Source: Actinomycetota bacterium
GTDB taxonomy: Bacteria > Actinomycetota > Actinomycetes > S36-B12 > UBA5976
Length of the DNA: 8,730 nt
Reading direction: 5' to 3'
Assembly (NCBI GenBank): GCA_009918865.1
Contig: RGCY01000044.1
Coordinates: forward strand, 1-8,730
In this document: piece by piece, positions 6,416 through 8,730 of the stretch
Position numbering within the stretch: the stretch's first letter is position 1
How the letters are laid out: every line of letters begins with the position of its first letter
Made by a program: the position numbers and the translations under genes
The notes under the pieces: generated by a model
Seen by the model: only the letters and a program-made list of their open reading frames with translations
Database searches by the model: none
Told to the model about the DNA's origin: nothing

Positions 6416-6444
6416 ATTCGCACGTGCTCAACTGAACTTTCCTG

Positions 6445-6526
6445 TGCGGGAGAGGGGAGTTGAACCCCTACGTCCGTGGACACCAGAACCTAAATCTGGC
6501 GCGTCTGCCAATTCCGCCACACCCGC
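6445..6526 (-). tRNA. tRNA-Leu, anticodon TAG
   Basis: Read on the minus strand, a complete class II tRNA folds. The acceptor is GCGGGTG with CTCCCGC and discriminator A (a T-T mismatch at the sixth pair). The D-arm contains GGCGGAATTGGCAGACGC, and the anticodon stem CCAGA/TCTGG encloses loop TTTAGGT with anticodon TAG, reading CTA leucine codons. A long variable arm with GTCC/GGAC stem and a T-arm AGGGG-TTCAACT-CCCCT complete it. The leucine class, variable arm and A73 agree with tRNA-Leu. CCA is not fully encoded (the genome continues ACAG), so it must be added by the CCA-adding enzyme. Its 5' end lies 7 bases after the MFS stop codon, so it may be cut out of a transcript starting upstream of the transporter, or have a promoter inside that gene. 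Confidence 0.95.
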
Positions 6527-6533
6527 GTCGGTC

Positions 6534-7796
6534 TCAGCGTAGACGCACGGCACCACGCATCGCAGTGAGCATCCAGACACACGCCACCACACCGCACACC
6601 CCTGAAACTTGTAGCGGCACTACCCCTTGACCCGAACCGGCATTCCACATGAGCCCAGCCCACAACCCCGCAGCAAAAACAGCCCCGTTACCCAGTGCTT
6701 GGAAGTAGCCCTGAGCTCGCCCACGAACAGCATCCGGAACCAGTGCAGATACCCACGCCTTGCCCACCCCATCGGTGCAAGCAGGAAAGAGTCCATACAG
6801 AGCCAGCAGCGCCCATGTCCGCCAGGAATGTGCATCCCCGGCCACGGTGCCCAAGCCTAAATACGCGGCAGCGAAGAACACCAACCCAATTGCATACACA
6901 GTTGCCGGAGGAAGTCGGTCTGCCAGCACTCCGGCTGGGAAGGACGCCAACGTGTAGACGAGGTTGTAGGCGACGTATGCCAGCAAAATTGCGTTTGTTG
7001 ACCATCCCAAGTCATGAAGCCGCAGCATCAATAACGCGTCTGGAAAATTGACTAGCGATATCGCTGCGAGAGTGACGGCAACCCTCCAAAATGCTGTGGG
7101 CAGCGGCTGGTTATGTGCCACCGCTGCAGGAGTTGACCGGCCGGATTGCGAGTCCTGCGCGTCAGTCAGCACTGTGCCCATGGCTGGACTGTGCGATGCC
7201 GTCCGGTTACCGCGGCTGTGTGTTGTCCGTCTTTCAGCTGCGAGCGTGACGAGTGCCACCGAGAGCACCGCCGGAATCACGGCAATCCACAGCGCGTGAC
7301 GCACGTCTCCATGTGACACATGCAGGATGAGTAGACCAAGCAGCGGCCCAATAACCGCGCCGACCGTGTCGCCCATTCTGTGAAATCCAAAGGCACGACC
7401 CAAGTGCCGTGGCTCCACACTCGATGCCAGCCACGCGTCTCTAGCCGCTGCGCGCGTTCCTTTACCCAGCCGGTCCGTGACGCGGCCGACCATGACCATC
7501 GGCCATGCGCCGGCCGCTGCTACGAAGACTTTCCCCAACGCGGCTAGTGCGTAGCCCACGCCGGTTACCGGCTTGCGCCCAATGCGGTCCGACACGCGTC
7601 CTGAAATCAACTTCGCAGCGCCGGCTGCAGCTTCCGCCAAGCCTTCGATGATTCCGACGACCGCTGCCGGTGCCCCGAGCACTGTGGTGAGCAAAATCGG
7701 CAAGAGTGGGTAGAGCAGCTCACTAGCTGCGTCCTGCGTCAGTGACACCAGAGTCAGAACCACAACGGTTCGATTCAGCCAGGAGGGTCGTCTCAC
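6534..7796 (-). CDS. MFS transporter, MJ1317-like
   Basis: A 420-residue inner-membrane carrier of the major facilitator superfamily with about twelve hydrophobic segments. The first segment has TQDAASELLYPLLPILLT, typical of the MJ1317-like MFS subgroup ('D-aSE-lYPLlP'). GIIEGLAEAAAGAAKLISG precedes the motif-A loop GRVSDRIGRKP (66-76). GRVTDRLGKGTRAAARDAWLA and FGFHRMGDTVGAVIGPLLG are further subgroup signatures. A hydrophilic Arg/Ser/Thr-rich cytoplasmic loop of about 45 residues (from AAERRTTHSRG on) separates the two six-helix halves. Substrate is unknown; relatives are annotated as drug or metabolite exporters without proof. The start is a GTG at 7796 with no good Shine-Dalgarno; the ATG codons just upstream are out of frame. 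It is transcribed away from the 99-residue gene and toward tRNA-Leu, with a 91-base divergent spacer at its 5' side. Confidence 0.92.
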   Translation of the reverse strand: MRRPSWLNRTVVVLTLVSLTQDAASELLYPLLPILLTTVLGAPAAVVGIIEGLAEAAAGAAKLISGRVSDRIGRKPVTGVGYALAALGKVFVAAAGAWPMVMVGRVTDRLGKGTRAAARDAWLASSVEPRHLGRAFGFHRMGDTVGAVIGPLLGLLILHVSHGDVRHALWIAVIPAVLSVALVTLAAERRTTHSRGNRTASHSPAMGTVLTDAQDSQSGRSTPAAVAHNQPLPTAFWRVAVTLAAISLVNFPDALLMLRLHDLGWSTNAILLAYVAYNLVYTLASFPAGVLADRLPPATVYAIGLVFFAAAYLGLGTVAGDAHSWRTWALLALYGLFPACTDGVGKAWVSALVPDAVRGRAQGYFQALGNGAVFAAGLWAGLMWNAGSGQGVVPLQVSGVCGVVACVWMLTAMRGAVRLR

Positions 7797-7875
7797 GGTG
7801 TCATCATGGTGGGGGCCAGCGCCTGCGCCCTAGCCACTCCTCGCACAACATCTCACGAGCGCGCTCGCCGATGGC

Positions 7876-7881
7876 TACGCT
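7876..7881 (+). promoter_or_regulatory. putative -10 box TACGCT, leaderless start of 99-aa gene
   Basis: TACGCT fits TANNNT and ends 6 bases before the ATG at 7888; no Shine-Dalgarno is present. This is the same geometry as the boxes at 2548 and 4256 and supports the ATG at 7888 as the start. The -35 region is not recognisable. Confidence 0.45.
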
Positions 7882-7887
7882 TGTGCC

Positions 7888-8187
7888 ATGGGTCGTCGCA
7901 AGGAAAATGAATTGGATGCTCAGGAAGCCCTGGCTCGGCAAAGCCTGGCTCGGGTGACTGCTGACCTCAAGTCCATCGTGGACGCCGCCCAGGCCATTCC
8001 GGTCACGTGGAGTAGCCCGGTCATCTCGGAGTATGTCTCCGACCAAGCGCGTGGATGGGCTGCCAGAGCAGGGGCCGATGCATCCAAGCGCTGGGCGCGA
8101 GTGTGGAAGACAGTTAAGTCGCGTGGGCACTCCGCGACCAAAGCCACGCCCGAGCGGGCCGTCGAATCCGACGATTCGGTCATTTGA
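7888..8187 (+). CDS. hypothetical protein, 99 aa
   Basis: I do not recognise this small protein. It starts GRRKENELDAQEALARQ and is rich in Ala, Arg and Lys, with helix-forming segments, several Trp residues (two in the stretch GWAARAGADASKRWARVW) and a basic tail ending in acidic residues. There is no signal peptide or membrane segment. A 10-base direct repeat (7929-7938 and 7944-7953) encodes the repeated LAR in ALARQSLARV. Evidence that it is real: a TACGCT box 6 bases before the ATG, codon use with frequent G/C third bases like the neighbours, and a strong hairpin 6 bases after the stop. Against it: longer frames overlap on the minus strand, but these lack start signals. It is divergent from the MFS gene. 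Function unknown. Confidence 0.65.
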   Translation: MGRRKENELDAQEALARQSLARVTADLKSIVDAAQAIPVTWSSPVISEYVSDQARGWAARAGADASKRWARVWKTVKSRGHSATKATPERAVESDDSVI

Positions 8188-8193
8188 ACATCG

Positions 8194-8219
8194 AGCCGGC
8201 GTCACGACAGTGACCGGCT
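8194..8219 (+). terminator. hairpin after the 99-aa gene, likely terminator without T-run
   Basis: AGCCG-GC-GTCAC, loop GACA, then GTGAC-CGGCT: two 5-bp stems separated by a 2-base bulge, beginning 6 bases after the TGA at 8185-8187. It lacks a T-tract, as is common for actinobacterial hairpin terminators. Its placement right behind the stop supports both the gene and the terminator reading. Confidence 0.55.
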
Positions 8220-8453
8220 GGCCAAGAGCGGCTGATGCCCATTTAGCGTGCTGAGCCTCAGGCCAGCGCCTAGCCACGACCAGATTCAGCACCAAGCATC
8301 CCGATTGTGTCCCATAAGTGTGCACTTGGCTTCGGCGTTGGTGAGATCAGTCGAGTGGTCGTTTGAGTCGACTTGTCGATGCCCACCGAACCACAGCGCG
8401 CCCGTCACTGTCGGACTAGGCTCTTTACGCACACATAAGCACCCCGTATCACC

Positions 8454-8482
8454 TTGTAGGACTAGCAGCCGTGGGGTACTTT
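8454..8482 (+). promoter_or_regulatory. candidate promoter of the secreted-protein gene
   Basis: TTGTAG (8454-8459) and TACTTT (8477-8482) are separated by 17 bases, an ideal sigma-70-type spacing; three bases of TTGACA match and the second hexamer fits TANNNT. Transcription would begin near 8489, leaving a leader of about 25 bases with GGGG at 8504-8507 as a weak ribosome-binding site before the ATG at 8514. Confidence 0.4.
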
Positions 8483-8513
8483 TGTGTCCTCACTACTGTG
8501 ATTGGGGTCTCCT

Positions 8514-8730
8514 ATGTCTCGCAAGGCATTCCGGCGCCGCTCCCGCGTGCGAGCGATGGTCGTCGTTGGAGCACTGTTTGCGTCCCTGCCAGCGTGGTCA
8601 CCGGCTGCCTATGCCGGCCCGAGCAACCCCGAAAGCGACTTCAATATTTTCTGTGTCGCATCCGGTGGTGTGCTCAAGGCACGCAAGGTCAATCCACCTA
8701 TTCGTTGTGCCAAGGGTGAATTCGTTTTCC
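8514..8730 (+). CDS. secreted protein with signal peptide (3' partial)
   Basis: The frame from ATG 8514 stays open to the window end (72 full codons). Residues 1-13 are strongly basic (SRKAFRRRSRVR), 14-31 are hydrophobic (AMVVVGALFASLPAWSPA), and A32-Y33-A34 followed by Gly is a textbook signal peptidase I site, so the mature protein should begin at G35 and be exported by Sec. The mature start has NIFCVASGGVL and IRCAKGEF, with cysteines at 47 and 65 that could form a disulfide. The Cys-V...G.L..R...C.KGE layout recalls the short Cys-containing repeats at the ends of many actinobacterial extracellular proteins, but that is only a resemblance. GGGG at 8504-8507 gives a weak ribosome-binding site. 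The rest of the protein, and so its function, lies outside the window. Confidence 0.75.
   Translation, partial: MSRKAFRRRSRVRAMVVVGALFASLPAWSPAAYAGPSNPESDFNIFCVASGGVLKARKVNPPIRCAKGEFVF

Larger units (their letters stand above)
6151..6444. other. gene-free stretch between the 171-aa gene and tRNA-Leu
   Basis: About 290 bases with no convincing gene; open frames here are short and Arg/Pro-rich without a ribosome-binding site, and one of them runs into the tRNA. It should hold the promoter of the 171-residue gene near 6160-6240, where TGACATGA occurs at 6168-6175 and 6205-6212 with an inverted TGTCA at 6182-6186. A 6-bp hairpin lies at 6394-6415 downstream of the tRNA. No standard -35/-10 pair stood out. 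Confidence 0.5.
8188..8513. other. non-coding stretch between the 99-aa gene and the secreted-protein gene
   Basis: About 325 bases without a convincing gene. It holds the inverted repeat at 8194-8219, an isolated TAGGCT at 8417-8422 not followed by a start codon, and a better-spaced promoter candidate at 8454-8482. AGTCGA (8350) and TCGACT (about 8369) make a small inverted repeat near the middle. No RNA gene or riboswitch was recognised. Confidence 0.5.

Noticed and set aside
6391..6416. GGTTCGAAAATCC looks like a tRNA T-arm on the plus strand.
   Set aside because: The loop is too long, the pairing of the first loop-closing G to C is off, and no acceptor, D or anticodon arm can be found upstream.
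6184..6483. 99-residue minus-strand frame upstream of the 171-aa gene.
   Set aside because: It begins inside the tRNA-Leu sequence and lacks a ribosome-binding site.
6445..6526. tRNA-Leu as attachment site for an integrated element.
   Set aside because: No integrase, no duplicated tRNA 3' end and no foreign-looking genes nearby within the window.
7804..8325. A 173-residue open frame on the minus strand over the 99-aa gene.
   Set aside because: No start signal, low-complexity composition, and it overlaps the MFS promoter spacer, the hairpin and a better-supported plus-strand gene.
8471..8719. An 82-residue plus-strand frame at the right end.
   Set aside because: It overlaps in another frame the gene with a clear signal peptide and ribosome-binding site; its own protein resembles nothing and has no start signal.
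1..8730. CRISPR arrays, insertion sequences, toxin-antitoxin or defence systems.
   Set aside because: No regularly spaced repeats, no transposase or nuclease motifs, and the recognised genes are ordinary housekeeping genes.

Overview
The window reads as a chromosomal segment of an actinobacterium (Actinomycetota). It carries the conserved order clpS, DUF2017, murI, a metallo-beta-lactamase-fold protein of the Rv1339 type, rph and rdgB, known from Mycobacterium tuberculosis around Rv1331-Rv1341. Each protein also has actinobacterial sequence features, for example the WNDPIN motif in ClpS. The DNA looks moderately rather than extremely GC-rich by eye (not counted), and several genes have leaderless-looking starts. 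I cannot name the family or genus.

Left part (2-5617, all + strand). The window opens inside a gene whose visible part resembles the effector domain of IclR-type regulators. It is followed by clpS (N-degron adaptor for Clp protease), a DUF2017 gene, murI (glutamate racemase for peptidoglycan), a small Cys-rich DUF5522 gene overlapping the murI end, an NAD(P)-dependent epimerase/reductase, a metallo-beta-lactamase-fold hydrolase of the Rv1339 (cAMP phosphodiesterase-like) family coupled to it by an ATGA overlap, rph (RNase PH) and rdgB (non-canonical NTP pyrophosphatase). Compared with M. tuberculosis, the mec-cysO-cysM and rhomboid genes between DUF2017 and murI are absent, while DUF5522 and the epimerase sit between murI and the hydrolase. 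The genes serve protein quality control, cell-wall precursor supply, nucleotide signalling, tRNA 3' maturation and nucleotide-pool cleaning.

Middle part (5625-7796, all - strand). An unrecognised 171-residue protein converges on rdgB with only 7 bases between stop codons. A gene-free stretch follows, then tRNA-Leu(TAG), then an MFS transporter of the MJ1317-like type whose stop codon lies 7 bases from the tRNA 5' end.

Right part (7797-8730, + strand). A short divergent spacer leads to a small unrecognised 99-residue protein, closed by a strong inverted repeat. A non-coding stretch of about 330 bases follows, and then the start of a secreted protein with a clear signal peptide that runs off the window.

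I found no mobile element, CRISPR array, toxin-antitoxin pair or recognisable defence locus. The most interesting signals are a recurring TAGGCT/TACGCT box placed 6-7 bases before three ATG starts (putative leaderless promoters), the rearranged core cluster, and four poorly characterised proteins.
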